64,000 nt of DNA from Halalkalicoccus paucihalophilus (GTDB taxonomy: Archaea > Halobacteriota > Halobacteria > Halobacteriales > Halalkalicoccaceae): contig NZ_LTAZ01000002.1 in NCBI RefSeq assembly GCF_001593955.1, positions 1 to 64,000 on the forward strand, read 5' to 3'. A program made the position numbers and the translations under genes. Shown in pieces: positions 34,814-44,455 of the stretch. The notes beneath the pieces were generated by a model. The model saw nothing but the letters and a program-made list of their open reading frames with translations. It made no database searches and was not told where the DNA came from. Numbering within the stretch: the first letter of the stretch is position 1; each line of letters begins with the position of its first letter.

Positions 34814-34921
34814 CTATGCCGCTGGGGGCGTCCGTTCGCGGGGCCTGACGTAGCCACAGTCGGGGCAGGTCTCGTAGCCCTGTACGTTCGCCAGTCGGTC
34901 GCCACACTCTGGACAGTCCAT
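34814..34921 (-). CDS. Zinc-finger micro-protein with two CPxCG motifs
   Basis: 35 residues beginning MDCPECGDRLANVQGY, with second motif CPDCGYV, and a basic/proline-rich end. Two CPxCG pairs can bind one zinc. A TATA-like box (34948-34954) sits about 28 bases upstream, supporting a real, leaderless gene. This fits the haloarchaeal class of CPxCG micro-proteins. It is shorter than the other one at 27074. Confidence 0.72.
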   Translation of the reverse strand: MDCPECGDRLANVQGYETCPDCGYVRPRERTPPAA

Positions 34922-34947
34922 CTTGTTTTCCCCCTCGATTCGACAGT

Positions 34948-34954
34948 GTATAAA
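34948..34954 (-). promoter_or_regulatory. TATA-like box for the zinc micro-protein
   Basis: TTTATAC on the minus strand, about 28 bases before the ATG at 34921. Confidence 0.5.
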
Positions 34955-34969
34955 GATAGGTACGACGAT

Positions 34970-34984
34970 CGACGAAATTCGTCG
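34970..34984 (-). terminator. Short palindrome after the M24 peptidase gene
   Basis: CGACGAA-A-TTCGTCG, a 7-base inverted repeat with one central base, lying just past the stop of the peptidase. It could end its transcript; archaeal terminators usually need T-runs, which are weak here. Confidence 0.3.
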
Positions 34985-34988
34985 GGTC

Positions 34989-36143
34989 TCAGATGACGAA
35001 CTCCTCGGGGTAGTCGGTCAGGTTCTCGTACCCGCCTTCGGTGACGACCACGAGGTCCTCGATTCGGATGCCCCCCACAGTGGGGTCGTAGAGGCCCGGT
35101 TCGACGGTAATGACGTGGCCCGGCTTCAGTTCCGCGCCGCCGGGAGCCAATCGGGGAAGTTCGTGGACGTCCAGCCCGATCCCGTGGCCCGTCGAGTGGA
35201 TGAAGCCCGTCTCGGTCGCGGGGTCGTCCCGGAGGGTCGGCAGGCCCGCCTCCTCGTAGACGTCACAGGCCGCGTCGTGGACGTCCTCGCCGGTCGCGCC
35301 GGGTTCGACCGCCGCGAGCGCGGCCTCCTTCGCCTCCGCAGTGAGCTCGTACCACTCGCGGGCGCGCGCCGAGGGCTCGCCCACGGAGAAGGTGCGGGTC
35401 ATGTCGGCGAGATAGTGCGTCTCCTTGCTCTTCGGGAAAATGTCGATCACGATCGTCTCGCCCGCTTCGAGGGGGCCGCTGCCATCGTCGTGGGGGTCGG
35501 CGGCGTCGGCCCCACAGGCGACGATCGTCTCGTCGAGGGCACAGTCCTCGCGCAACAGGGCGATCTCGATCTCCCGACGAACGCGCTCGCTGGTCAACGC
35601 GCGGCCATCGAAGCGGAGCAGGCCGTCCTCGACGGTGGCCTCTCGGAGCAGTTCCTCGGCCCGTGCCATCGCCTTCTCGTTTGCGCGTTGGGCCTCCCTG
35701 ATGTGGTCGATCTCCGCGTCGGTCTTCGTCGCGCGGATCCCCGTGATCACGTCATCGGTCTCGGCTTCGACGCCGACCCCGCGCTCGCGCAGACCGTCGG
35801 CACTCGCGAGCGGGAAGCGCGCTGGGACGGCAAGCGAAGAGACGCCGTGATCGGCGAGGAACTCCGCGAGCATCCGATAGCGCTCCTCGGGCGAGCCGTA
35901 CTGGTAATCGTAATCCGAATAGCGCGAAACGGAGTCGGCGCGACTCTCCTTTCTCGCGCGGCCGTACTCCAGTCCGGAGACGAGCAGGTGCGTGTCACCG
36001 GTATAGAGGGTGAAAAACGGGTCGTGGGCGTCGAACCCCGAGAGGTACCGTTGATCCGAATCCGAGGAATCGGCGTCGATCAGGTAGCCGTCGGCGTCCG
36101 CCTCCGCGAGGAACGAATCGAGGGCCGAGAGGTCCGGGTCCAT
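34989..36143 (-). CDS. M24 family Xaa-Pro peptidase
   Basis: 384 residues: N-terminal creatinase-like domain (1-135), then the pita-bread catalytic domain (about 140-384). The metal ligands are placed as expected: the two Asp in VIDIFPKSKETHYLADMTRT, His in IHSTGHGIGLD, Glu in VITVEPGLYD and Glu in IRIEDLVVV. It likely cleaves X-Pro bonds in cytosolic peptides. Confidence 0.9.
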   Translation of the reverse strand: MDPDLSALDSFLAEADADGYLIDADSSDSDQRYLSGFDAHDPFFTLYTGDTHLLVSGLEYGRARKESRADSVSRYSDYDYQYGSPEERYRMLAEFLADHGVSSLAVPARFPLASADGLRERGVGVEAETDDVITGIRATKTDAEIDHIREAQRANEKAMARAEELLREATVEDGLLRFDGRALTSERVRREIEIALLREDCALDETIVACGADAADPHDDGSGPLEAGETIVIDIFPKSKETHYLADMTRTFSVGEPSARAREWYELTAEAKEAALAAVEPGATGEDVHDAACDVYEEAGLPTLRDDPATETGFIHSTGHGIGLDVHELPRLAPGGAELKPGHVITVEPGLYDPTVGGIRIEDLVVVTEGGYENLTDYPEEFVI

Positions 36144-36188
36144 ATCCCCGCTGTGACCTCCGGAACGATAACGGTTGATCCTGCGGCC

Positions 36189-36986
36189 TCACGTGCCGAT
36201 ATCGGCTCCGGAAAACCGAAATCGGGCGAGCAGTACCAGCGCGACGGCCGCGCCGAGCAACACGGCCGCGCCCACGAAGTCGTAGCTCCCCTCGACGAGG
36301 ATCGCCGTCGGGTCGTAGTAGCGGGTCGGACTGACGTAGCCGAGCCATTCGAGTTCTTCAGTACTCGCCGAGACTGACTCGACCAGAAAGAGGACGAACA
36401 CCAGCGCGATGGCGATCCGTTTGGCGACGTCCGCGCGGGAGACCAGCACCGAGAGGACGAGCCCGATCGCCCCACAGGCCAGCAGGTAGGGGACCGACAG
36501 CGCGTGGACCATCGCCAGATCGAGGGGATCGATCGACTGGTCGATCGCGAGCACGCCGACGTAGACGGCGGCGGCGACGACGGCGTTGAGCGCGAGGATC
36601 GGCACCAGAAGGGACAGGAACTTCTCGGCGAGGACGCGCGACCGGGAGACCGGCAGCGAGAGAGTCAGGTCCATCCGGTCGCGTTCGACGTCGTCCGCGA
36701 TCAGCCCGGCGGCGCTGTAGGCGAAATACAGTCCGAGGAGGAGCAACCAGACGAACTGGTAGATCTCGACGGCGAGAAAGCCCTCGATCGTGCTGAGTGT
36801 GGCGATCCCGAACGCCTCTTGGATCGCGGGCGGGTACGCCGCGAGCATGGCGTCGATGTCGACGTCGGCCGAATCCAGCGACGGGAAGAAGGCGACGAAC
36901 ACCAGCGCGAGGACCCCGATTCCGACGGCGAGTGCGACCGTTCCCCGGCGACGCTTTTCGGTCTCGTAGCGGGCGATCTCAAGCAT
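36189..36986 (-). CDS. ABC-2 type transporter permease
   Basis: 265 residues with about six hydrophobic helices. It starts MLEIARYETEKRRRGTVALA and carries the cytoplasmic loop DDVERDRMDLTLSLPVSRSR, typical of ABC-2 permeases. The ATG overlaps the 3' end of the ATPase gene by eight bases. Together they should make an exporter; cargo unknown. Confidence 0.86.
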   Translation of the reverse strand: MLEIARYETEKRRRGTVALAVGIGVLALVFVAFFPSLDSADVDIDAMLAAYPPAIQEAFGIATLSTIEGFLAVEIYQFVWLLLLGLYFAYSAAGLIADDVERDRMDLTLSLPVSRSRVLAEKFLSLLVPILALNAVVAAAVYVGVLAIDQSIDPLDLAMVHALSVPYLLACGAIGLVLSVLVSRADVAKRIAIALVFVLFLVESVSASTEELEWLGYVSPTRYYDPTAILVEGSYDFVGAAVLLGAAVALVLLARFRFSGADIGT

Positions 36987-37908
36987 CGAGCGCCTCCGTT
37001 TTCGGTGTCGCGGACTCGGATTCCCGCTCGAACCCGTCCCCGTAGTAGTGCATGAACACGTCCTCGAGCGGCGGTTCACCGATGTCGATGTCGAGAACGT
37101 CGTGATCCGCGAGATAGTCCAGAAGCGCGTTGTACTCGCCCGTGTAAGTGAACTGGAGGCCGCCGGCGATGGGTTCGACGTCGACCATGCCCTCGGTCAC
37201 GAACTTCTCGGGACTCGTCTCCCCGACCAGTCGGACCTGCACCCGCTTGCCGCCGCGGTTCAGCAGGGTCTCGACGTCCTCGAGTGCGACCAGTCGCCCC
37301 TCCCGGAGGATTCCGACCCGGTCACAGACCTGGCGCACCTCGCTCAGCACGTGCGAGGAGAAGAAGACCGTCGTGCCGCGCTCGCGCTCGGCCCGAATGA
37401 ACTCGTGGAAGCGCTCCTGTTTGAGCGGGTCGAGCCCCGAGGTGGGCTCGTCCATGATCACTAGCTCGGGGTCGTGCATGAACGCCTGGACGATCCCGAG
37501 CATCCGCTCGTTGCCCGTCGAGTACTCGCGGATCACCCGCTCCAGGGGCGGATCGAACAGCTCCAGCAGTTCCGTGCGGCGAGCGTCGCCCTTGATCGAG
37601 GCGTGGTGGTCGAGCACCCGCTTTCCAGTGAGGCCCTCGTCGAACCCCAGATCGGCGGGCAGGTAGCCGATCCGGCGCTTGGCCTCGATCAGCGCGGCCT
37701 CGTCGCGAACGTCCGCACCCAGCACCCGCGCGGTGCCATCGGTCGGCGAGAGCAATCCCAAAAGGGTACGGATGGTGGTCGTCTTGCCCGCTCCGTTGGG
37801 GCCGAGAAACCCGAATACCTCGCCCTCCTCGACGGAAAAGGAAAGCGAGTCGACGCCGATCACCTCCCCGTACCGCTTCGTGAGATCGGTCACTTCGATG
37901 GCTACCAT
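36979..37908 (-). CDS. ABC transporter ATP-binding protein
   Basis: 309 residues. Walker A is GPNGAGKTTT, Walker B LVIMDEPTSGLDP, and the switch histidine lies in FFSSHVLSEV. The usual LSGGQ signature is unusual, reading YSTGNERMLGI. It pairs with the ABC-2 permease downstream. The C-terminal part (220-309) is a typical extra domain. Promoter unclear. Confidence 0.9.
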   Translation of the reverse strand: MVAIEVTDLTKRYGEVIGVDSLSFSVEEGEVFGFLGPNGAGKTTTIRTLLGLLSPTDGTARVLGADVRDEAALIEAKRRIGYLPADLGFDEGLTGKRVLDHHASIKGDARRTELLELFDPPLERVIREYSTGNERMLGIVQAFMHDPELVIMDEPTSGLDPLKQERFHEFIRAERERGTTVFFSSHVLSEVRQVCDRVGILREGRLVALEDVETLLNRGGKRVQVRLVGETSPEKFVTEGMVDVEPIAGGLQFTYTGEYNALLDYLADHDVLDIDIGEPPLEDVFMHYYGDGFERESESATPKTEALDA

Positions 37909-37951
37909 GACTATCGTAGGTGACAGACCCTGTTATCGGTTCCGAGACGTA

Positions 37952-38377
37952 TCAATCACCGAGTATCTTCACCCCGATTCGATGGCGTCCGTCTCGGGTA
38001 TCGATCCCGATCGACTCGACGAACGCCCCCCTCGCCGCCGCGCGCCACTCGCGGACCCGCTCGACGTGACGGTCGTGGTGCAGTTCCGTCGAATAGTCGA
38101 GATCGGGGTCGGTACGGATCTCGGCTTCGGTATCGGCAGGCTCCGGATAGGCGGGGAGCAGTTCGGGATCGAAGAGGTCCTTCGGGGGCACGTGGACCGA
38201 TCCCGTCTCGGTCGAGTCATCCCCGGGCATGTGGAGGCGGGCGCGCATCCGTCCGGCAAAGGGTGGCGTGACCCGCAGGACGGGGTCTGCGGCGCTTCGT
38301 TCTGCGGCCTCGTAGGCCGAAACGGCGTCCTCGGCCGTGACGGCGATCGAGCGAATCCTTCGAGCGTCCGAGGACAT
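37952..38377 (-). CDS. Conserved haloarchaeal protein, unknown function
   Basis: 141 residues, soluble, acidic. It opens [21 protein letters not shown] and later has [17 protein letters not shown] and [15 protein letters not shown]. No known motif. It lies divergent to aroA and is not clearly part of the ABC operon. Confidence 0.68.
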   Translation of the reverse strand: MSSDARRIRSIAVTAEDAVSAYEAAERSAADPVLRVTPPFAGRMRARLHMPGDDSTETGSVHVPPKDLFDPELLPAYPEPADTEAEIRTDPDLDYSTELHHDRHVERVREWRAAARGAFVESIGIDTRDGRHRIGVKILGD

Positions 38378-38454
38378 ACTGGGGGGCTACGCGCCGACGG
38401 CCTTTGGGTTGTCGCCATCGACACCGTGATGGTGCGGGGGACGCACGCTCGCGC

Positions 38455-39774
38455 ATGGACGCCACCATCTCCCGCTCCGCGCTGCGCGGGACCGTACGGG
38501 CCCCGCCCTCGAAGAGCTATACTCACAGAGCGATCCTCGCGGCGGGTTACTCCACGGGCGCGACAGTATACGACCCGCTCGACAGCGCCGACCCGCACGC
38601 GACCGCCCGCGCGGTCGAAGCCTTCGGCGGCGACGTGAGCGAGGTCGACGGAAGCCTTGAAATCGAGGGCTTTGCAGGAGTTCCCGACGTGCCCGATAAC
38701 GTCGTCGACTGTGGAAACAGCGGAACGACCATGCGGCTGGTGACCGGGAGCGCCGCGCTCGCCGACGGGATCACCGTCCTCACGGGCGACGACTCGCTTC
38801 GCTCGCGCCCGCAGGGGCCGCTTCTGGACGCCCTCTCGCAGTTGGGCGGGCGTGCCGAGAGCACCCGCGGGAACGGACAAGCCCCCTTAGTAATCGGGGG
38901 GCCGATCTCGGGAGGGACGGTTTCGATCCCCGGCGACGTTTCGTCCCAGTATATCACCGCGTTGTTGATGGCCGGCGCGGTCACCGAGGAGGGAATCGAG
39001 ATCGACCTCGAAACCGAACTCAAGTCCGCGCCGTACGTCGACATCACCCTCGAAGTCCTCGCGGAGTTCGGGGTCGAAGCCGAACCCCTGGGGGCCGGTG
39101 GCGGCGACGTTCGCTCGGCCGGCGCATCGGGCTTTCGAGTTCCCGGAAACCAGTCCTACGAGCCCGAGGGCGGCGAGTACCGCGTCCCCGGCGACTTCTC
39201 CTCGATCTCCTACCTGCTGGCGGCGGGCGTGCTCGCCGCCGAGGACGGGCTGACGGTCCGCGGTGCCAAACCGAGCGCGCAGGGCGATACCGCCATCGTC
39301 GGGATCGTCGAGCGCATGGGCGGGGCGGTCGAGTGGAATCGGGAGGAGGGGATACTCGAAGCTTCGAAGTCCGACCTGTCGGGTGTGGAAGTAGACGTGG
39401 GCGACACGCCCGACCTCCTACCCACGATCGCCACGCTGGGTGCCGCCGCGGAGGGCGAGACGCGGATCACCAACTGCGAGCACGTCCGGTACAAGGAGAC
39501 CGACCGGGTGAGCGCGATGGCCGACGAGTTGGAGAAACTCGGCGCGAGGGTCACCGAGCGCGAGGACGAACTCGTGGTTCACGGCGGCGAGTCGGCGCTG
39601 TCGGGAGCGACCGTCGAGGGCTACGACGATCATCGCGTCATCATGGCGCTGTCGGTCGCGGGGCTGGTCGCAAAGGGAGAAACGACCATCAGGGGAGCCG
39701 AACACGTCGACGTCTCGTTTCCGGACTTCTTCGACGTGCTTTATGACCTCGGAGCCACCATCCAGCGACAATGA
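38455..39774 (+). CDS. aroA: 3-phosphoshikimate 1-carboxyvinyltransferase (EPSP synthase)
   Basis: 439 residues from the ATG at 38455, giving [25 protein letters not shown]. The motifs [10 protein letters not shown] and [10 protein letters not shown], and the late [10 protein letters not shown] and DDHRVIMAL are all intact. It joins phosphoenolpyruvate to shikimate 3-phosphate. The stop overlaps the aroC start (ATGA), so both are one operon. Confidence 0.96.
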   Translation: MDATISRSALRGTVRAPPSKSYTHRAILAAGYSTGATVYDPLDSADPHATARAVEAFGGDVSEVDGSLEIEGFAGVPDVPDNVVDCGNSGTTMRLVTGSAALADGITVLTGDDSLRSRPQGPLLDALSQLGGRAESTRGNGQAPLVIGGPISGGTVSIPGDVSSQYITALLMAGAVTEEGIEIDLETELKSAPYVDITLEVLAEFGVEAEPLGAGGGDVRSAGASGFRVPGNQSYEPEGGEYRVPGDFSSISYLLAAGVLAAEDGLTVRGAKPSAQGDTAIVGIVERMGGAVEWNREEGILEASKSDLSGVEVDVGDTPDLLPTIATLGAAAEGETRITNCEHVRYKETDRVSAMADELEKLGARVTEREDELVVHGGESALSGATVEGYDDHRVIMALSVAGLVAKGETTIRGAEHVDVSFPDFFDVLYDLGATIQRQ

Positions 39775-40922
39775 ACGGCAACACCTTCGGCAGGCTGTTT
39801 CAGGTGACGACCTTTGGCGAGAGTCACGGCGAGGCGATGGGCTGTACGGTGTCGGGCTGTCCCGCCGGCCTCGAACTCTCCGAGGAAGACATTCAGGGCG
39901 ATCTGGATCGGCGAAAGCCCGGCCAGTCGATGATCACCACCAGCCGGGGCGAACCCGACGCCGTCTCGATCAAATCCGGTGTGCAGGACGGCTACACCAC
40001 CGGGACCCCCATCGGAATGGTCATCCAGAACAAGGACGCCCAGTCGGGCAAGTACGAGCCCTTCATCACCGCGCCCCGGCCCTCCCACGGCGACTTCACC
40101 TACTCGGCGAAGTTCGGCACGCGCAACTGGGGCGGGGGTGGGCGCTCCTCGGCCCGCGAGACCGTCAACTGGGTCGCCGCGGGCGCGATCGCGAAGAAGG
40201 TCCTCTCCTCGCAGGGCGTCGAGATCAAGGCCCACGTCAACCGGATCGGGGACGTCGAGGCCGAGGGCGTGAGCTTCGAGGGGATGGTCGAGCACAGCGA
40301 GGAGAACGCCGTCCGGTGTGGCGATCCGGAGGTCGCGCGGGAGATGCAGGAGCTGATCGAGCGCTATCAGGAGGAAGGCGACTCCATCGGCGGGTCGATC
40401 GAGTTCGAGATCCGGGGCGCACCCCGCGGGCTCGGCGCACCCCGCTTCGACTCCCTGCCGGCGCGACTCGGGCAGGCGATGATGAGCGTGCCCGCGACGA
40501 CCGCCTTCGAGTTCGGACTCGGCAAGGAAGCCAGCGAGTACGCGGGCTCGGAGCGAAACGAGGACTGGGAGTTCTCGGAGGAGGGAGATCCCGTCCCCGT
40601 CGGCAACGACCACGGCGGAATTCAGGGCGGGATCAGTACAGGAGAGCCGATCACCGGCGAGGTGACGCTACATGCCCCGACCTCGATCCCCAAGGAACAG
40701 ACCACGGTCGACTGGGAGACCGGCGAGGAGAAGACGGTACAGGTGATCGGCCGACACGACCCCGTCCTGCCGCCACGGGGCGTGCCCGTTGTCGAGGCGA
40801 TGTGCGCGCTGACGGTCGTCGACTTCATGTTGCTGGCCGGGCGGATCAACCCCGATCGCATGGACGGCCGGCCGGGCGAGTACGACACTGACTACCACCC
40901 GAGTAGTCCCGACAACCGATAA
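39771..40922 (+). CDS. aroC: Chorismate synthase
   Basis: 383 residues. Family motifs are [33 protein letters not shown], and [17 protein letters not shown]. It turns EPSP to chorismate using reduced flavin. Next step toward tyrosine, prephenate dehydrogenase, is at 33965. Confidence 0.97.
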   Translation: MNGNTFGRLFQVTTFGESHGEAMGCTVSGCPAGLELSEEDIQGDLDRRKPGQSMITTSRGEPDAVSIKSGVQDGYTTGTPIGMVIQNKDAQSGKYEPFITAPRPSHGDFTYSAKFGTRNWGGGGRSSARETVNWVAAGAIAKKVLSSQGVEIKAHVNRIGDVEAEGVSFEGMVEHSEENAVRCGDPEVAREMQELIERYQEEGDSIGGSIEFEIRGAPRGLGAPRFDSLPARLGQAMMSVPATTAFEFGLGKEASEYAGSERNEDWEFSEEGDPVPVGNDHGGIQGGISTGEPITGEVTLHAPTSIPKEQTTVDWETGEEKTVQVIGRHDPVLPPRGVPVVEAMCALTVVDFMLLAGRINPDRMDGRPGEYDTDYHPSSPDNR

Positions 40923-41031
40923 CGGGCTCGGAGCTCCGACAGGGCGTTCGGACGAGGATCGGGTCACGTCCGAGTCCGATAGAATGACAGTTCACCAATA
41001 GCTTATGCCGACTGGCGTGGTAGTTAGTATC

Positions 41032-41580
41032 ATGAACGATCCGACGTCCGGGGTGAACGACCAGGCAAACGGGAAGGAGCTCGATCCAGTACTCGGCGAG
41101 GAGCGGTCGAGCGGACTCGAGGAGTTCGATTCGGTGTTCGGTATCGTCGCCGACGGACTGGTCGGTGCGGCGGGCGGACTGGTCGGGACGGCGACGATGA
41201 CGGTGGTCTTGCTCATCGCTGAGTCGATCGGGGCGTTCTCGCGCGAGTCGTTCGCTCAACTCGCACTGTTGATCGGCCTCGAAGGATTCCTGCCCCCCGT
41301 CGCGCTCGGCTATCTCGTCTTCCTTCTGGGGGGAATGTTCCCGTGGCCGTTGCTCTTTGCCTCGCTCAAGGAGTACCTGCCGGGCGGACGCGACCCGCTG
41401 AAGGGCGTCGTTTTCGGGACGGTCCTCTGGACGGGGTTCGTTCTCGCCTTCTACGTCGACTACACGGGGCTGGCGCTCGTCGCGTACGCCGTGTTGACGC
41501 TCGTCGCCCACTGGACGTACGGCTTCGCGCTCGGATCGGTCTTCGAGTACCTCTCGACGCGTCCCGACTCGTTGGTCTGA
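41032..41580 (+). CDS. Four-helix membrane protein, unknown function
   Basis: 182 residues. An acidic soluble leader (1-40) precedes about four hydrophobic helices, with the loop LKEYLPGGRDPLKG between helices 2 and 3. I think it resembles the haloarchaeal DUF6789-type membrane proteins, but with low certainty. Start at 41032 preferred to 41005; MNDPTSG is a normal acidic N-terminus. Confidence 0.68.
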   Translation: MNDPTSGVNDQANGKELDPVLGEERSSGLEEFDSVFGIVADGLVGAAGGLVGTATMTVVLLIAESIGAFSRESFAQLALLIGLEGFLPPVALGYLVFLLGGMFPWPLLFASLKEYLPGGRDPLKGVVFGTVLWTGFVLAFYVDYTGLALVAYAVLTLVAHWTYGFALGSVFEYLSTRPDSLV

Positions 41581-41681
41581 GTCCCGTTCCAGAGATCAAC
41601 CCGTCGTCCCGTCGGTTCGAGCGATCGAAACAGTCGTACAAACGGTACGTAAATGTCGCTGCCGGCCGTCCCATTAGTCGG

Positions 41682-42419
41682 ATGTCGCTCACCGAACTCA
41701 TCGCGGGGGTCGAGGCCCACGAGACGACGCTGACCGTCTATAACGCCGAGGAAGCCGTGACCGACCTCCGCGAACGGTTCGCTGACAGGAACCTCACCGT
41801 CGAGGTCGGCACGGCAACAGGTGGTCCCGACCGGTTCGCCGTTCTCAGTCGCAGCGGGGAGTGCGTCTCGGCGACGGGGATCGAGGCCCTACTCGCGGAT
41901 CCGGACGCCGAACAAGCGGGTTTCCAAAGCGATCCCTACCGCCCGATCCTCGACCATCTCGACGAGACGCTGTTTACTTCCTACGACCGGGGGGAGATGC
42001 TCGCGGCCTCCCGCGAGATCGAGGACCGGGCGTGGCGGGTCGGGAGGGGCGAACTCCACGCGGGCTTCCAGCGCCTCTCGACGCTCCGCCCCCAGTTGGA
42101 GACCTATCGTGCCCTCGGAAAGCACGACGGGCTGACCGTCCACACCTACGGGGTGCCCGACGCCGAGATCCGGACTCGGGGGGCGTTCCTCGTCCACGCC
42201 GAGGAAAGCGAGGAGATCGCCACCTCGTGGTTCGTCGCCTTCGACGGGGACGGCCTCGACGGGAGTGCGTGTGCATTGCTCGCAGAGGAGCGCTTACCGG
42301 GCGAGTTCTACGGCTTTTGGACCTACGACCCCGACACGGTCAGGTACGTTATCGATCACCTGTCCGCGACGTATCTCCCGACCGACGTCGGCGATGGGAA
42401 CTCGGAACCCCAGCCGTAG
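41682..42419 (+). CDS. DICT domain protein
   Basis: 245 residues. It begins MSLTELIAGVEAHETTLTVYN, a hallmark of DICT sensory domains, which are linked to two-component and cyclic-nucleotide signalling. The rest alternates strands and helices with YRALGKHDGLTVHTYGVPDA. No output domain follows, so it may sense and pass a signal through a partner. Start at 41682 is the first sensible ATG. Confidence 0.78.
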   Translation: MSLTELIAGVEAHETTLTVYNAEEAVTDLRERFADRNLTVEVGTATGGPDRFAVLSRSGECVSATGIEALLADPDAEQAGFQSDPYRPILDHLDETLFTSYDRGEMLAASREIEDRAWRVGRGELHAGFQRLSTLRPQLETYRALGKHDGLTVHTYGVPDAEIRTRGAFLVHAEESEEIATSWFVAFDGDGLDGSACALLAEERLPGEFYGFWTYDPDTVRYVIDHLSATYLPTDVGDGNSEPQP

Positions 42420-42480
42420 ATCGCGCGTGATCGGCGGAGAGAAGCCCCGAATCCTTCATTATCGATGCTTGCTAATTGAT

Positions 42481-42500
42481 GGCAAAGGCTTTACTTTGCC
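42481..42500 (+). promoter_or_regulatory. Palindrome upstream of korA, possible operator
   Basis: GGCAAAG-GCTTTA-CTTTGCC, a perfect 7-base inverted repeat with a six-base centre, 47-66 bases before the korA ATG. The size and symmetry suit a dimeric regulator such as the Lrp-type protein encoded downstream of korB. Confidence 0.5.
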
Positions 42501-42546
42501 CCAATCGAACTGTCTCCAATGGCCCATCCGGGCCGGGATTTCACAT

Positions 42547-44451
42547 ATGGCAGACAACGAACTCATCTGGCGAATCGCGGGGGGTTCCGGGGACGGGATC
42601 GACTCGACGAGCCAGAACTTCGCAAAAGCCCTGATGCGCTCGGGGCTCAACGTATTCACGCATCGACACTACCCCTCACGGATTCGGGGCGGTCACACGT
42701 ACGTCGAGATCCGAGCGAGCGACGAGGTCGTCGATTCCCGGGGGGACGGCTACAACTTCCTGCTCGCACTGGGTGACTCCTTCGCACGCAACCCGAAGGA
42801 GAACGCCTACTACGGCAACGAGGAGGTCAAACCACTCAGCGAGAACCTCGACGAACTCCGCGAGGGCGGGATCATCGTCTACGACTCCGGACTCTTGGAC
42901 GCAAGCGAGATTCCCGACTTCGAGGAGCGAGCAGAGGAAAACGACTGGCACGTCTTCGACATCGACCTCCGGAGCATGGCCCGCGAACACGGTCGCGAGA
43001 TCATGCGCAACACGGCGGGTATCGGCGTCACCGCCGCGCTCCTCGAGATGGACCTCGACGAGATCGAGAACCTCATGGAGAACGCGATGCCCGAGAAGAT
43101 CCTCGAGCCCAACCGGACGATCCTCCACGAGGCCTACGAGATGGTCAACGAGGAGTACGAGTTCGACCACGACCTGCGGGTCCCGACGGGCGAGCACGAG
43201 GAGGAACAGGTCCTGATTTCGGGCTCGAACGGCGTCGCCTACGGCGCGCTCGACGAGGGCTGTCGGTTCATCGCGGGCTATCCGATGACCCCGTGGACCG
43301 ACGTTTTCACGATCATGTCCCAACACCTCCCGAAATTCGGAGGTATCTCCGAGCAGGTCGAAGACGAGATCGCCGCCGCGGCGCTCGCACTCGGCGCGTC
43401 CCATGCCGGCGTCAAGGCCATGTCCGGCTCTTCCGGTGGTGGATTCGCCCTGATGAGCGAGCCACTGGGCCTCGCCGAGATGTCTGAGACGCCGATCGTC
43501 CTCGTTGAAGCGATGCGTGCGGGCCCCTCGACGGGCCTGCCCACCAAACCCGAACAGGGAGACCTCGAACACATCCTCTATACGAGTCAGGGCGACTCCT
43601 GTCGGGTCGTCTTCGCACCGGGCACGCCCCAGGAGGCCTACGAGCAGACGCGGACGGCCTTCGAGATGGCGTACAACTACCAGATCCCGGCGATCGTCGT
43701 GATCGACCAGAAGCTCTCGGGGGAGAACCAGAACGTCCCCGCGAGCGCGTTCGACCGCGACCCGAACCCGTCGCTGGGACCGACGCTCACCGAGGCGCAA
43801 CTCGAAGACGCCCCACACGACCCCTCGGGCATCTTCCAGCGCTTCAGCCACGACGACCCCGAGGACGACGGGGTCCGACCGCGCTCGCTGCCCGGTCAGA
43901 AGAGGGGACGCTTCCTCGTGACCGGCAACGAGCACAACGAGTCGGGCCACATCGAGGAGGACCCCGACAACCGGATCACGCAGATGGACCTGCGGATGAA
44001 GAAACTCGAGTCCATTCGGGAGGACCTCGACAGCGACCCCGAGACCTCAAACCAGACGTACTTCGGCCCCGACGAGGCCGACTACGGCATCGTCACGTGG
44101 GGGTCGAGTCAGGGCGCGGTCCGCGAGGCCGTCGAACGCCTCAACGACGACGGCCACTCGGTCAAAGCGATCGGCGTCAGCGACCTGATGCCCTTCGCCG
44201 AGAAGGAGGTCACGGAGTTCTTAGAGAGCGTCGACGAGGCGCTCGTCGTCGAGATGAACGCCACGGCGCAGTTCCGCGGGCTGACCCAGCGCGAACTCGG
44301 CCAGTTCGGCGAGAAGCTGACGAGCCTGCTGAAGTACGACGGAAACCCGTTCGAGCCGGCCGAGGTCGTCGAAGGCTTCGAGATCCAGATCGCCGGCAAC
44401 GAGGAGGCACCGACCGCGAACACCAGACTCGAACCGGCGGTAAGCGATTAA
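42547..44451 (+). CDS. korA: 2-oxoacid:ferredoxin oxidoreductase, alpha subunit (gamma-alpha fusion)
   Basis: 634 residues. Residues about 1-190 form the gamma domain (IAGGSGDGIDSTSQNFAKA), followed by the alpha pyrimidine-binding part with FIAGYPMTPWTDV. This fused gamma-alpha form is standard in haloarchaea. With KorB it decarboxylates pyruvate or 2-oxoglutarate to acyl-CoA, reducing ferredoxin. Start chosen at the ATG with TAT-rich context at 42547. korB follows after four bases. Confidence 0.94.
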   Translation: MADNELIWRIAGGSGDGIDSTSQNFAKALMRSGLNVFTHRHYPSRIRGGHTYVEIRASDEVVDSRGDGYNFLLALGDSFARNPKENAYYGNEEVKPLSENLDELREGGIIVYDSGLLDASEIPDFEERAEENDWHVFDIDLRSMAREHGREIMRNTAGIGVTAALLEMDLDEIENLMENAMPEKILEPNRTILHEAYEMVNEEYEFDHDLRVPTGEHEEEQVLISGSNGVAYGALDEGCRFIAGYPMTPWTDVFTIMSQHLPKFGGISEQVEDEIAAAALALGASHAGVKAMSGSSGGGFALMSEPLGLAEMSETPIVLVEAMRAGPSTGLPTKPEQGDLEHILYTSQGDSCRVVFAPGTPQEAYEQTRTAFEMAYNYQIPAIVVIDQKLSGENQNVPASAFDRDPNPSLGPTLTEAQLEDAPHDPSGIFQRFSHDDPEDDGVRPRSLPGQKRGRFLVTGNEHNESGHIEEDPDNRITQMDLRMKKLESIREDLDSDPETSNQTYFGPDEADYGIVTWGSSQGAVREAVERLNDDGHSVKAIGVSDLMPFAEKEVTEFLESVDEALVVEMNATAQFRGLTQRELGQFGEKLTSLLKYDGNPFEPAEVVEGFEIQIAGNEEAPTANTRLEPAVSD

Positions 44452-44455
44452 GACA

